36,551 nucleotides of DNA from positions 1 to 36,551 of the forward strand of contig DUPL01000009.1 in assembly GCA_012838385.1 (NCBI GenBank), given 5' to 3'. Both the position numbers and the translations under genes were made by a program. Under the pieces are notes generated by a model. The model saw nothing but the letters and a program-made list of their open reading frames with translations. It was not told the origin of the DNA and searched no databases. Positions within the stretch are counted from its first letter, which is position 1. Each line of letters begins with the position of its first letter. Below are positions 15,353 to 25,860 of this stretch, piece by piece. Source of the stretch: Clostridiaceae bacterium. Lineage in GTDB: Bacteria > Bacillota > Clostridia > UBA1212 > DUPL01.

Positions 15353-16423
15353 TTACATATAGCCTTCCTTGCATAGGAGCTCAGCCATTAGAATTGCACC
15401 ACCAGCGGCACCCCTTACCGTATTGTGGGAGAGACATACGAACTTTATATCATAATGGGTGTCTTCCCTGAGACGACCTATTGTTACGCCCATACCGTTT
15501 TCATAGTCACGGTCGAGTCTTGTTTGAGGTCTGTTTTCTTCGGTGTAATATTTCAGGAACTGGCGGGGCGCACTTGGCAGTTCGAGCTCTTGCGCACGTC
15601 CTTTAAAGTTATTCCATATATCAATTACTTCATCTATCTGTGGCTTTGTGTCAAATGATGCAAAAACACAAGCCATATGTCCGTCAAGCACTGGAACTCT
15701 GATACATTGGGCAGTTATGGAAGGACTTTTTGCCAAAACTATTTCACCATTCTGAACGGTTCCAAATAGTTTCAAAGGCTCAACTTCAGACTTTTCTTCC
15801 TCTCCTCCAATGTATGGAATTACATTGTCTATCATTTCGGGCCATGAATCAAAATCCTTTCCTGCACCGGAAATAGCCTGATAAGTGGTTACCAAAACCT
15901 TGTCAAGCCCAAAGTCTCTTAATGGATGAAGGGCTGGAATATAGCTTTGGAGAGAGCAGTTTGACTTCACACTTATAAATCCTCTTTTGGTTCCCAAACG
16001 TTTTCTCTGCCAGGGGATTATGGCTGCATGCTCAGGATTGATTTCTGGAACTATCATTGGCACGTCAGGAGTAAACCTGTGAGCGCTGTTGTTTGACACA
16101 ACAGGGCATTCAGCCTTTGCATACCTTTCCTCAAGTTCCTTTATCTCTTCCTTTTTCATATCAACAGCACAAAAAACAAAATCCACTTCGCTGGCAATAC
16201 TGTCAACGTCATTAGCATCCTTAACTACCATGTTCTTTACATACTCAGGCATGGGAGTCTTCAGCTTCCATCTTCCGCCCACTGCTTCTTCATATGTTTT
16301 TCCAGCAGATCTTGCACTAGCGGCTACTATTTTCACATCGAACCATGGATGATTATCCAATAGGCTTAAGAAACGTTGACCAACCATACCGGTAGCTCCG
16401 AGTACTCCGACTCTTCTTTTCAT
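15353..16423 (-). CDS. asd: Aspartate-semialdehyde dehydrogenase (archaeal/fungal-type family)
   Basis: Asd reduces aspartyl phosphate to the semialdehyde used by DapA and by threonine/methionine synthesis. The protein has 356 residues. The N-terminus VGVLGATGMVGQRFLSLLDN binds NADP. The nucleophile is the Cys in VKSNCSLQSY, and the active-site His is in VLDGHMACVF. The overall sequence (ASARSAGKTYEEAVGGRWKL, YTEENRPQTRLDRDYENGMG) is that of the archaeal/yeast type rather than the classical bacterial type. GGAGGT lies 9 bp before the ATG. It begins the asd-dapA-dapB set and follows yajC by 52 bp. Confidence 0.94.
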   Translation of the reverse strand: MKRRVGVLGATGMVGQRFLSLLDNHPWFDVKIVAASARSAGKTYEEAVGGRWKLKTPMPEYVKNMVVKDANDVDSIASEVDFVFCAVDMKKEEIKELEERYAKAECPVVSNNSAHRFTPDVPMIVPEINPEHAAIIPWQRKRLGTKRGFISVKSNCSLQSYIPALHPLRDFGLDKVLVTTYQAISGAGKDFDSWPEMIDNVIPYIGGEEEKSEVEPLKLFGTVQNGEIVLAKSPSITAQCIRVPVLDGHMACVFASFDTKPQIDEVIDIWNNFKGRAQELELPSAPRQFLKYYTEENRPQTRLDRDYENGMGVTIGRLREDTHYDIKFVCLSHNTVRGAAGGAILMAELLCKEGYM

Positions 16424-16475
16424 AAAGAATTAACCTCCCGTATATTAGTATATGAGATTTGATTTCTATTTGCTT

Positions 16476-16886
16476 CTATTTCTCTTCATCATCGGTTTCT
16501 AGTTTTTGAACATCTCTTATTGCCCATTTCTTGAATGTCAAAAGCGTTCTGTCAATGGATGATTCGATAGTTATCTCATCGTCTTTTATTTGAACAACAC
16601 GTCCTGTAACACCGCCGATGGTTGTGATGTTGTCGCCGAGAATAACACTGTTGCGAAGTTCATCTTCCTTCTTCTGTCTCTTCCTTTGAGGACGAATCAG
16701 TATGAAATACATGGCTCCAAACAAAAGAGCATACATCGCAATGATAGGGAGAAAGCCTCCTAAAAGGCCGCCTTTTGCTGAATCCTGATCCGCAGCGGGG
16801 CTCTCTTCAGCAGCTGAAACAACAAAGCTCATTAATGTCCCCGCCATTATTGCTGTTGTGAATAATATCTTTTTAATCTTTTTCAT
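16476..16886 (-). CDS. yajC: Preprotein translocase subunit YajC
   Basis: YajC is the small membrane subunit that associates with SecDF in the Sec translocase. This copy has 136 residues. A signal-like helix (KILFTTAIMAGTLMSFVVSA) precedes the family core, which is unusual because most YajC proteins have only one helix. The core is the TM segment LPIIAMYALLFGAMYFILI, then RPQRKRQKKEDELRNS and the DNITTIGGVTGRVVQI domain. The C-terminus is acidic. TGGAGG lies 8 bp before the ATG. It directly follows tgt (32 bp), as in many bacteria where queA-tgt-yajC-secDF are linked; secD and secF are not in this window. Confidence 0.95.
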   Translation of the reverse strand: MKKIKKILFTTAIMAGTLMSFVVSAAEESPAADQDSAKGGLLGGFLPIIAMYALLFGAMYFILIRPQRKRQKKEDELRNSVILGDNITTIGGVTGRVVQIKDDEITIESSIDRTLLTFKKWAIRDVQKLETDDEEK

Positions 16887-16918
16887 ATATTAACCTCCAA
16901 GTTGTCTATTTCATCTAT

Positions 16919-18037
<1,119 letters not shown>

Positions 18038-18096
18038 TTACTCCTTTAATTTTTTTATGAATGTAAAATATTATCATATTTATGAAGAAAAATCAA

Positions 18097-19122
18097 TTAG
18101 ATAATAAGCATGGCATCTCCGAAACTGAAGAATCGGTACCTCTTATTCACTGCTTCCTTGTAAGCATTTAATATGTTTTCCCTGCCTGCAAGGCTGCTAA
18201 CCAGCATTAACAGGGTGGATTCGGGAAGGTGGAAATTTGTTATCAATGCATCGACTATTTTAAATTTGTATCCAGGGTAAATGAAAATATCGGTTTCTCC
18301 AGTATCAGCCTTAACAAAACCGTTTTCATCTGAAACGGACTCAAGAACCCTGCAGGAGGTGGTTCCGACACAGAAAATCCTCCCGCCTGACTCTCTGGCA
18401 TCGTTGATTATCTTTGCATTCTCCTCTTTTATTTCATAATATTCCGTGTGCATGTAGTGGTCTTCCACATTTGCCACCTTTACAGGTCTGAATGTGCCAA
18501 GGCCTACATGCAGTGTGACATAGGCAATATCAACGCCCATTTCCCTGATTTCCTCAAGGAGTTCATCAGTGAAATGAAGGCCTGCAGTAGGTGCCGCACT
18601 GGAGCCTTTTTCCCTTGCGTACACTGTCTGATACCTGTCAGGGTCATCAAGTTTTTCTGTGATATATGGGGGGAGGGGAATAAGTCCTACCTCGTCCAAA
18701 ACTTCTTCAAAAATACCGTCGTATTCAAATTCTACAATCCTATTGCCGTTTTCGAGAATCTCACGAACGTAGGCTTTTAGTTTTCCTTCTCCAAATACAA
18801 TGCAAGAACCCGGCCTTACTTTCTTTCCGGGTCTTACGATTACCTCCCATATGGTTTGAGTGTGTTTTTTTATCAGAACAAACTCAATCCTGGATTGTTG
18901 ATTTTCTTTTCTGCCATAAAGTCTTGCCGGTATTACCTTTGTGTCGTTAAGAACCAGACAGTCACCCTTTTTTAAATACTTTAGTATATCTCTGAAAACA
19001 CAGTGGGCTGTCTGTCCGGTTTTCTTGTCCAGAACCATCAACCTTGAGGCCGCCCTGTCTTCAAGAGGTTTCTGGGCTATCAACTCCTCCGGCAGATCGT
19101 AATAAAAGTCGCTAACCTTCAT
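18097..19122 (-). CDS. queA: S-adenosylmethionine:tRNA ribosyltransferase-isomerase
   Basis: QueA transfers and isomerises the ribosyl part of SAM onto preQ1-tRNA to give epoxyqueuosine, the step after Tgt. It has 341 residues, the family length. Typical segments are [71 protein letters not shown] and [19 protein letters not shown]. Its ATG overlaps the end of the SpoIID-like gene by 11 bp, so translation is probably coupled; the AGGA site is inside that gene. Confidence 0.97.
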   Translation of the reverse strand: MKVSDFYYDLPEELIAQKPLEDRAASRLMVLDKKTGQTAHCVFRDILKYLKKGDCLVLNDTKVIPARLYGRKENQQSRIEFVLIKKHTQTIWEVIVRPGKKVRPGSCIVFGEGKLKAYVREILENGNRIVEFEYDGIFEEVLDEVGLIPLPPYITEKLDDPDRYQTVYAREKGSSAAPTAGLHFTDELLEEIREMGVDIAYVTLHVGLGTFRPVKVANVEDHYMHTEYYEIKEENAKIINDARESGGRIFCVGTTSCRVLESVSDENGFVKADTGETDIFIYPGYKFKIVDALITNFHLPESTLLMLVSSLAGRENILNAYKEAVNKRYRFFSFGDAMLII

Positions 19123-20944
19123 TTATATCAATTTCCTGCTTTCTCTTACTGATTTGAACACCTGGGAAGTAGAAATTTATAATCTCCTCGCTGGTCAATC
19201 CCAGTTTGCTCATCTGCAGGGCTCCGTGCTGACTCATTCCCACGCCATGTCCGGAACCTCTTCCATTAACAATTATTGTTTGATTGTCGGAATCATATAC
19301 CTTTATTCTTTCATAAACATGACCGTTTTCAGTAACTACGCCATATTTGTCAGCCAGGTATTCTTTAGTAAAGTATTCTCCTTCAAACACCTTTCTGGCT
19401 CTTTCGCTTAAAAACTTTTTATCTCCATCCCTTTGCTCGACAATCCTTATCTTGTCATCAACCTCGTAATTGTACATGTTGCCCATGAGCGAATACACCC
19501 ATCTGTTTTGTTCATTTCTCAGTACAAAGCTGGCATTGGTTCCTTCTATCAGTGTTTCCGTCGTTCTTCCTGCAGTGGAACGTTCAACTACATTAATGTA
19601 CTTGATATTCCCTATGTCGGTATATGAACCGTCAGAAGTTCTTGTAATATCTGCAACATAGTTTCTAATGGTCTGCTGTATGCTCTTTCCTGTAAAAGTG
19701 TTGGTCCAAACCCTGGGTGCAAGTTCGGTATATGGGTCAGGTTTTGAAACAACGTAAGGAGGGTAGCTTCCACCTCTGTACCAAACATAAATGGGATGTT
19801 CTGTATAGCCGCCACTGTTTGAGTGATAGTATATATTCACAGCAAGTTTTCCGTCATACATGAGGACTTGTCCCCTTGTTTGATCCACTGCGGAGTTTGT
19901 GTTGTTCCACTCGCCCTGATTGCCATTTACATGGGTGTATCCGGGATAAACTTGTGTGTTTGTTGTGTTCTCTATATCTGCCCTGTATTTCTGATAGCTC
20001 TTTAACTCCACCATTTTAACTGCAAAGGATCTTGCAACGATGGCTTGCACTTTTAATGCCTCTATTCTTTCATTGTACTGATGGTCGTAGCCTGCAGACA
20101 TTTCCATATGAACAACACTGTAGAGATACTCTTCTAGTTTGAGTTTGTTCACAACAACAAACCTGTCTTTTTTCTGCATCTCCTGTCGGTGAAGGTCAAA
20201 CACACCCCTGTATCGTGAGCGGAATCTTAAATGTTCCGGCTGTGACAGTTCGTATAGTCTTAACAGAGGCACAACATTCGGGTTGCCTGTATCCTGGGGT
20301 TTTACCCTTACACTGACAGCATTGGCCGGGTCCGATACAGCAAAAAGGGGAGTGCCTTCTATTTCTGCTCTCATGGCAAATCTTTCAGTTTTGTAAGGTA
20401 TCACAGGCCAAGATGGACCTTCTTCTTTTCCTTCCGGTGTGTCAATCAGGTCGGCAAGGGCAAAGGTCTCATACAATATCGCATACTCGTCAATACCGTT
20501 GTCTGCTGTTGTTTCCTCCATGACTGGTTCGTCTGTGTAAATTGAAGCGGCAGCTACCCATTTTCCCTTGTAAAGGGGGAAAAGCGGGATCGAAAAGTCA
20601 TAACCGGCATGCTCTTCCAAAACCTCGATGAATGCCTTTACTTCATCATAGGTGTCGAATTCCTCGCCAATTATGAGGTGATAATTGCTGTCGCTGACAA
20701 CTTCCACAGTGTCACTGGCACTGAATATGTTCATCTCTATGTGATTGTTATCAAGAACAATACCTACAGTACCTCCTGTATCCGAACGAACGTATACGAA
20801 ATCCAGTGCGGTACCCTCATACTTGAGTGCAACTCTTATGTATTCTGGAATATTGTACTCAAGACTTTCCGCATGTGTCGGATACAACATTATTCCTGTA
20901 ATTAATGCAATGCATAGTATGAAACTTGTTGCTTTTCTTGCCAT
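19112..20944 (-). CDS. SpoIID/LytB-domain secreted protein
   Basis: A 610-residue exported protein with a signal peptide ([18 protein letters not shown]). The first 250 residues have no clear family. The SpoIID domain follows from about residue 255: [20 protein letters not shown] with the catalytic Glu in the VxxEM motif, [29 protein letters not shown], and the C-terminal signature [20 protein letters not shown]. SpoIID is a lytic transglycosylase acting on denuded glycan strands in spore engulfment; LytB-type homologues act on amidase control. This long form may have either role. ATG 20944 is chosen over an upstream TTG because AGGAAAGG lies about 10 bp before it. Confidence 0.9.
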   Translation of the reverse strand: MARKATSFILCIALITGIMLYPTHAESLEYNIPEYIRVALKYEGTALDFVYVRSDTGGTVGIVLDNNHIEMNIFSASDTVEVVSDSNYHLIIGEEFDTYDEVKAFIEVLEEHAGYDFSIPLFPLYKGKWVAAASIYTDEPVMEETTADNGIDEYAILYETFALADLIDTPEGKEEGPSWPVIPYKTERFAMRAEIEGTPLFAVSDPANAVSVRVKPQDTGNPNVVPLLRLYELSQPEHLRFRSRYRGVFDLHRQEMQKKDRFVVVNKLKLEEYLYSVVHMEMSAGYDHQYNERIEALKVQAIVARSFAVKMVELKSYQKYRADIENTTNTQVYPGYTHVNGNQGEWNNTNSAVDQTRGQVLMYDGKLAVNIYYHSNSGGYTEHPIYVWYRGGSYPPYVVSKPDPYTELAPRVWTNTFTGKSIQQTIRNYVADITRTSDGSYTDIGNIKYINVVERSTAGRTTETLIEGTNASFVLRNEQNRWVYSLMGNMYNYEVDDKIRIVEQRDGDKKFLSERARKVFEGEYFTKEYLADKYGVVTENGHVYERIKVYDSDNQTIIVNGRGSGHGVGMSQHGALQMSKLGLTSEEIINFYFPGVQISKRKQEIDINEG

Positions 20945-20968
20945 GACAAACAAACCTTTCCTGGTATA

Positions 20969-22159
20969 TTAAAAGCCCCAAATGGTTTTAAAATAATCTA
21001 GCGCTTCATTGGTCAAATCTGATATGTCAAGATTATTGTAGTTCTTTTCATTTACCTTGACTTTGTACTTGTCCGACTTCATGAGTTCTTCAATATTTTC
21101 GTTGACTACATAAAATTTGGTCCAATCCTTCATTTCATCCGTGTCCTTCAGAGATTCAAAGTCAACGATTTCAACACATTTGACAATGTACACATAATCA
21201 TCGGTTTCGATAATATCCACATCGTCAACCTCTGCATCCTGGGACCACTCGTAAAGTTCCGGATATGTATCCTTGTAGGCGGAGTTAATCATGACTATTC
21301 CCTCAGACTGAAGGACCGACTCGTCCTGACCGTATCCTTTAATCAGGGAGTACATGTCTTCGCCTTCCATAATGTCGTCATATAGTCTGTTAATGAGGGC
21401 CATTTCCTTTTCCAGCTCATCCTCATCCAGTTCCTCAATATTCCTAACAAGAATCATGGTTTTCTTCGAGTAAAGGAAGTCCTTGTATTTTTCAAAGGCC
21501 TTCTGCTGGTTTTCCAAACCAACATTCGCTTCGTCTTCCTGGGCGGTATTGTACTTGTCAATGATAGCCCAGTTTTTCCTGAATTCAAGGAACTGCTTTT
21601 TGCTGATGCCGTAGAAGAAGTTATAGAATTCTCTTTCGGATTTCATTCCTGTTTCTTCTTTGTACTTTTCATGCTGTTCTTCAATCTCTTTTACCAGCTT
21701 TTTCTCTTCTTCTTTTGTCAGCTTAAAGCCTTTTTCCTTTGCTTCGCTCAGTCTGCAGATGTATTCTGTTATGAACTGTTTGGCCTCAGTCTTTATTACC
21801 TCATCAAAATCATCCGAATCCATGTAGTGGTAGATCAGATCTTCGTCTTCAAGCACAAGGGAGCAGAAGAATCTGAACTCGTTTTCCGGCACCTTGTACC
21901 CGTTAACCGTTATAATGGTCTTTCCTCTCAGACCTGTAAATATATCGGAGAGAACCAGCGAACTGTTGGCAAAATACACAATCAGTATGGTAACTACAGC
22001 TATGAGCACGACAGCCACGCTGGTTATTGTTATAATTTTCTTTTTTCTTTTCTTTAGTTGGGCGGGATCAGGAAGTTTTATTGACTTCATGCCGCACTTT
22101 GGGCAATTTTTTTCCTCCTTGTCCATCTTCGTCCCGCATTTTACACAAAACTTAGACAT
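20969..22159 (-). CDS. Zinc-ribbon membrane protein with SurA/PrsA-like foldase region
   Basis: A 396-residue protein with an unusual order. The N-terminus is a zinc ribbon (CVKCG, 11 residues, CPKCG), then a basic KKRKKK stretch and one TM helix (about 45-65). The outer part begins ITVNGYKVPENEFRFF, as in the SurA N-terminal domain, has long charged helices (about 110-240), and then a parvulin-like segment (EMALINRLYDDIMEGEDMYS, SEGIVMI, DDYVYIVKCVEI). It may fold or hold exported proteins, but the parvulin catalytic residues are not clear. GAAAGGAG lies 4 bp before the ATG at 22159; the ATG 8 codons upstream has no such site. It precedes the SpoIID-like gene by 24 bp. Confidence 0.75.
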   Translation of the reverse strand: MSKFCVKCGTKMDKEEKNCPKCGMKSIKLPDPAQLKKRKKKIITITSVAVVLIAVVTILIVYFANSSLVLSDIFTGLRGKTIITVNGYKVPENEFRFFCSLVLEDEDLIYHYMDSDDFDEVIKTEAKQFITEYICRLSEAKEKGFKLTKEEEKKLVKEIEEQHEKYKEETGMKSEREFYNFFYGISKKQFLEFRKNWAIIDKYNTAQEDEANVGLENQQKAFEKYKDFLYSKKTMILVRNIEELDEDELEKEMALINRLYDDIMEGEDMYSLIKGYGQDESVLQSEGIVMINSAYKDTYPELYEWSQDAEVDDVDIIETDDYVYIVKCVEIVDFESLKDTDEMKDWTKFYVVNENIEELMKSDKYKVKVNEKNYNNLDISDLTNEALDYFKTIWGF

Positions 22160-22234
22160 GTTGCTCCTTTCAAATATAACCATATTGTATTATATATATT
22201 ATCATATACCACGACTTAAGTCATAAAAAAATTA

Positions 22235-23911
22235 TTAACTCTCATTGGCAAATTCTACATTCCTGACAACCCTGTCAACAGTAAGGCCGTTGATTATCGA
22301 AATGTCATAGGTCTCTCCGTCCTCGTTCTGGCTAATTAGATAGATGGAGGAGAGGGCCTTGACTGTTTTGAAGCTGCCTCTATGCAACATAATGGATGTA
22401 TTGTTCTCATATACATACAGCCTGTTCTTTACATTGTTCTTCGTAGTTTCAGTAACGAAGTAAATATAATCAAGACCGTTGTATGTTTGAACCGTGTCAA
22501 AGGGCTCGTTTTCAATGGAGTTTTGGTAAGTTGTTATGTTCTTTGTTATAAAAGACACCGAGCTTCCTTCCATCTTCTTGTTTCTGGGAATATATATGTA
22601 TGTTTTTTCATCATATATTATCAGGTTGTCTTCAAGCTTGCGGCTTTGTGGCACATCCAGTTCCTTTATACTTTCAAACTCATCCCCCTGCAATGTGCTT
22701 ACATGTAGTTTGTACTTCACGATGGAAATCTTGTTCATCCAGCTGTCGGCATTGATAAAGTTGAAAATAAAGGAGGAACCTGATATCTGAACGGAGTAGA
22801 AGCTTTTGAAATCGTTGGTCACTATGTCCAGATGCCTTCTTATCATGCTTTCATTTCTCTTGTATATGCCTTTCAAGTTGTACATTTTTACGGCATCCAC
22901 CCGGTTTGTTTCTCCAATTGTGGCAAGGTAAACGGCCTTCGATGTGGCAAGAACAAATCTCTCCGTTTCTTTGTCGTATTCAAATATCTTGTATACATCC
23001 CTCATTATTCCGTAGATATCGCCTTCGTCCATAAGATAAAGGGTTTTCTCCTTTTTGGAGTAGTAGAAGTATCTGTCATCCTTGACGCAAGGATATATTG
23101 TTTCAGGTACGGTTTCATGAAAGCTCTTTTCAAGAGCCTTAACTTCGCCATTATTGTTCACGTAGTCTCCGGTAGCTTTTTTGTAGTACAGGAGGAGTGA
23201 GTTCGACATGTCTATGTAGTTGTGCTTTTTACCAAAGGGATTGTACAACTCTTTTACGTCGGTATCGAGTATTACCGTATCGTCCTGAAATTCAGTATAG
23301 CGGATTAAGGCACCATCTGACTGTCTGGCAATGATGCAGTCGTGATCTCTTAGATAATATACTTTTGCATCCTTTGCAATCTGCTTTGATTGGCCGTCTT
23401 TGTAAACATACACATAGTTTGAACTTAAGTATCCGGTAGCGTAGAGAATGTTTCCTCTTTTGGTTATGACGAAGCTGTCTACTTTTTCTGCAATTTCAAC
23501 CACTTCCCTGTTTTCAATATCCAGCCTGAATAAATGGGATTCTCCATTTATCTCAAGAATGTACATGATGTGTTTGCCGTTTGACACAACCCTGCAGTTC
23601 TTTTTCAGTTCAAATGACTTGTTTATATCGTAGTTTATGGAGTCGAGTCTAAGGCCTTCGGTGGTTATGTCTACGAATCTATCCTGATAAAGAAGCCAGA
23701 GTCTTTCTTCCCTTATGAATGTGAGGGGAGGACTTTCGTTTTCTTCGTACATGTCCTCGGTGTTGATTATGTACTCTGGTTCAGGATTTGTTGTGTACAA
23801 GCTGTCAATCTTTGCAGTAATGAAGTTGTCCACCTTGGGTATGATGAGAATTACGTAGATGACCAGCACGACCAGGCAGAAAACCAGTAGCCTTTTCAAA
23901 AATTTAACCAT
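22235..23911 (-). CDS. Single-TM protein with large beta-rich ectodomain, unknown
   Basis: Not recognised at family level. It has 558 residues: a short basic N-terminus (KFLKRLL), one TM helix (VFCLVVLVIYVILII), then about 520 residues outside. The ectodomain repeats short strand pairs with bulky residues and turns (LFRLDIENREVVEIA, GNILYATGYLSSNYVYVYKDG, RYFYYSKKEKTLYLMDEGD), which suggests a WD-like or DUF5050-like beta-propeller. No cysteine pair or catalytic motif is evident. ATG at 23911 is chosen; AGGAGG lies 7 bp upstream, and an ATG two codons earlier abuts it. It overlaps the 3' end of the neighbouring gene by 8 bp, so the pair is translationally coupled. Confidence 0.75.
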   Translation of the reverse strand: MVKFLKRLLVFCLVVLVIYVILIIPKVDNFITAKIDSLYTTNPEPEYIINTEDMYEENESPPLTFIREERLWLLYQDRFVDITTEGLRLDSINYDINKSFELKKNCRVVSNGKHIMYILEINGESHLFRLDIENREVVEIAEKVDSFVITKRGNILYATGYLSSNYVYVYKDGQSKQIAKDAKVYYLRDHDCIIARQSDGALIRYTEFQDDTVILDTDVKELYNPFGKKHNYIDMSNSLLLYYKKATGDYVNNNGEVKALEKSFHETVPETIYPCVKDDRYFYYSKKEKTLYLMDEGDIYGIMRDVYKIFEYDKETERFVLATSKAVYLATIGETNRVDAVKMYNLKGIYKRNESMIRRHLDIVTNDFKSFYSVQISGSSFIFNFINADSWMNKISIVKYKLHVSTLQGDEFESIKELDVPQSRKLEDNLIIYDEKTYIYIPRNKKMEGSSVSFITKNITTYQNSIENEPFDTVQTYNGLDYIYFVTETTKNNVKNRLYVYENNTSIMLHRGSFKTVKALSSIYLISQNEDGETYDISIINGLTVDRVVRNVEFANES

Positions 23912-25208
23912 TACCATTCCTCCTGTAATATTTTATCTTTAGTATGAACCATGTTGCAAAACCTATATATATGTATATGATCGTGGAAATGTGGCTGCAT
24001 ACTTTTCCGACAATCCCCCTTAGGGAATTCAAGGTTTTCATTTGAGAAACAAAATCTTTCATTGATGCAAAATAATTGAGTCTGTAGTTTCCTGTTCCGT
24101 TAATATTAACAAGACAATATATGCCATTATCCTCATCTCCTGTAATATGATAGACCAGGTCTGCATCCGATGCAAAGCTTGATCGGGATATGTTGGCAAG
24201 CTCTTTGTTCGTAAGGCTTAAATGGAATGTGTATTTGCCTTTTTCATCATTTGAAACCGCTCCGTAACCAGTCAATCTGTTATACTTCGACATGCCTGTC
24301 AATTTCTTTAATACAATACCGTTTTCATTTTCAAACACGCTGGCTTCAACAACATTTCCCTCCTTATCAATATTTAGAAGGAAAATGGAAAAGACATCGT
24401 CCTTTGTATTGACATACCTTTTTGAATAACTGTCTATTGATGTTTTAACGTTTTTGGACATAAGACCATGCAGGATAAAGTGTCTGTCGGATATGGGCAG
24501 TATTCTCTCAAGCATGGAATTTACATCTTCCATGGTGCTCTTTTCCCATAGAAGCTCTCCGCTTAATGAATAGCAGGAGTAGAATGCAAATTTTTTATCC
24601 TGCTCTTCAACTGTCAGAGCCTTCTGTCCAACAACATAAACCTTGTCGTTTACCACGCATATGTCGTTTACTTTATTTACATTGTTCAATGGGAAGGTTG
24701 CACTGTGGTTTGTGTTAAGAAGATAAATGTTTTCCCTGCCCGCAGCGAAGTAGAAGTTGTCTGAAATGAAAAAGCTTGTATCCACCGTTTCGGGAATATG
24801 GAGAAACTCCCACTTGTCCAAGGAGTTTCTTAAATAATCGTAGACATAAAGTACACCTTTCAATTGGCGGCCTTTTTTAGCTCTGCAAATGATTGCGAAG
24901 TTGTTTTCCTTTATGGATATGTCGTCTATGGACAAATCAAACCCTTCAAGATGAAGGCTTTCTTCATCCAAGAGGTTGGAATTCGCTCCATATATCTTGA
25001 AAAATGCGTTTTTCCCGTCTTTTCCCGTTACAAGCGACATTCCATTGCCAAGATAGGATATGCCAGTAACTTTCATCGTGCTTGTGTAGATATCGCCTGG
25101 CACAGAATTTGTCATGTCGTTTACAATGGTCTGCATGGCTATTACCGACAGCAATATGATGATAGTAGTTATGGCAAGTATTTGTATCAAAGTAGCAAGC
25201 TTAAACAT
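23904..25208 (-). CDS. Two-TM protein with beta-propeller-like ectodomain, unknown
   Basis: Not recognised. It has 434 residues: an N-terminal helix (LIQILAITTIIILLSVIAM), about 370 outside residues with strand-turn repeats (LYVYDYLRNSLDKWEFL, NFYFAAGRENIYLLNTN, FSIFLLNIDKEGNVVEA), and a C-terminal helix (ISTIIYIYIGFATWFIL) followed by basic KIKYYRR. Hairpin topology would place both ends in the cytoplasm. It resembles the next gene in design, and the two stop/start codons overlap, so the products probably form a complex. Its Shine-Dalgarno (AGGGG) is 9 bp before the ATG, and a promoter lies upstream. Confidence 0.75.
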   Translation of the reverse strand: MFKLATLIQILAITTIIILLSVIAMQTIVNDMTNSVPGDIYTSTMKVTGISYLGNGMSLVTGKDGKNAFFKIYGANSNLLDEESLHLEGFDLSIDDISIKENNFAIICRAKKGRQLKGVLYVYDYLRNSLDKWEFLHIPETVDTSFFISDNFYFAAGRENIYLLNTNHSATFPLNNVNKVNDICVVNDKVYVVGQKALTVEEQDKKFAFYSCYSLSGELLWEKSTMEDVNSMLERILPISDRHFILHGLMSKNVKTSIDSYSKRYVNTKDDVFSIFLLNIDKEGNVVEASVFENENGIVLKKLTGMSKYNRLTGYGAVSNDEKGKYTFHLSLTNKELANISRSSFASDADLVYHITGDEDNGIYCLVNINGTGNYRLNYFASMKDFVSQMKTLNSLRGIVGKVCSHISTIIYIYIGFATWFILKIKYYRRNGNG

Positions 25209-25245
25209 ATACCAGAGCCCCTGTGTTCTTCAACATTACTTAATG

Positions 25246-25274
25246 ATTATATCATCTGGGAAATGCATGTTCAA
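25246..25274 (-). promoter_or_regulatory. Promoter of the two-ectodomain operon
   Basis: On the minus strand TTGAAC (25269-25274) and TATAAT (25246-25251) are 17 bp apart. Transcription would start near 25239, about 31 bases before the ATG at 25208. This may drive the long block down to dapB unless internal promoters exist. Confidence 0.6.
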
Positions 25275-25349
25275 GGTTGTATTTAATTCTATTTTATCTG
25301 TGTGTGACATATAAATTGGTAAGAAGATTAAATGAACAAGGTGGTTTGC

Positions 25350-25796
25350 ATGTCAAGGACCAATGTCAGAAGATATAGAAGAAGTGTTTTGGGAGGACAT
25401 ACCCGCTGGTATTATCTTGTCTGCGGTGTTTTGACTTCCTTTGTGTTTACAATACCTGTGTTTTTAATACTTTCACTGGCTGTTTCGCTGACGGATTTCC
25501 CAGAGCAATTTATTCCTCCTGCTGTTTTTGCCACCATGATACTGTCCGTTGTGGCATCAGCCTTCATGGCTACGGCAGGTTCAAAAAACAGCGGCTGGTT
25601 TAACGGCACGCTTGTTGGTTTGATTTATGCTTTTGTCATTACAATAGTCAGGTGGGTTCTTGAAAGCCGCATATATGTTGACAAGGATATTCTTACACTG
25701 ATTCTTTGCGGAGCTCTTTTAGGTTCCATAGGTGGAATTGCCGGCATAAATCTTACTCTGAAACTTGGAAGATTCAAGCCAAAGGAAAGAAAATAG
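25350..25796 (+). CDS. TIGR04086/YrzE-like membrane protein
   Basis: A 148-residue protein with four predicted membrane helices (YYLVCGVLTSFVFTIPVFLI; FATMILSVVASAFMATA; TLVGLIYAFVITIVRWVL; LILCGALLGSIGGIAGINLT) and a basic C-terminus. The arrangement and the GSIGGIAGIN stretch match the small TIGR04086/YrzE membrane protein family, whose function is unknown. In several Firmicutes members occur near yajC and the queA-tgt locus; here it is divergent from that block. ATG 25350 is chosen because AAGGTGG lies 5 bp upstream; the in-frame ATG at 25332 has only a weak site. Confidence 0.65.
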   Translation: MSRTNVRRYRRSVLGGHTRWYYLVCGVLTSFVFTIPVFLILSLAVSLTDFPEQFIPPAVFATMILSVVASAFMATAGSKNSGWFNGTLVGLIYAFVITIVRWVLESRIYVDKDILTLILCGALLGSIGGIAGINLTLKLGRFKPKERK

Positions 25797-25822
25797 ACAA
25801 GAAAATGAAGTTTGTGTATAAT
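25794..25822 (+). promoter_or_regulatory. Promoter of the ABC transporter genes
   Basis: TAGACA (25794-25799) and TATAAT (25817-25822) are 17 bp apart. The -35 box contains the TAG stop of the YrzE-like gene. The leader is about 32 bases, too short for a cobalamin riboswitch. Confidence 0.65.
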
Positions 25823-25860
25823 GTACTTTGCGTTGAAAATATATTTAGAAGGACTAGAAC

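Noticed and set aside
16424-16475. Lysine riboswitch before the asd-dapA-dapB genes
   Set aside because: The gap is only 52 bp and the dapA gap 31 bp, both far too short.
25200-25860. Cobalamin riboswitch for the ABC transporter
   Set aside because: The promoter at 25794-25822 leaves a leader of about 32 bases; no B12-box sequence was found upstream.
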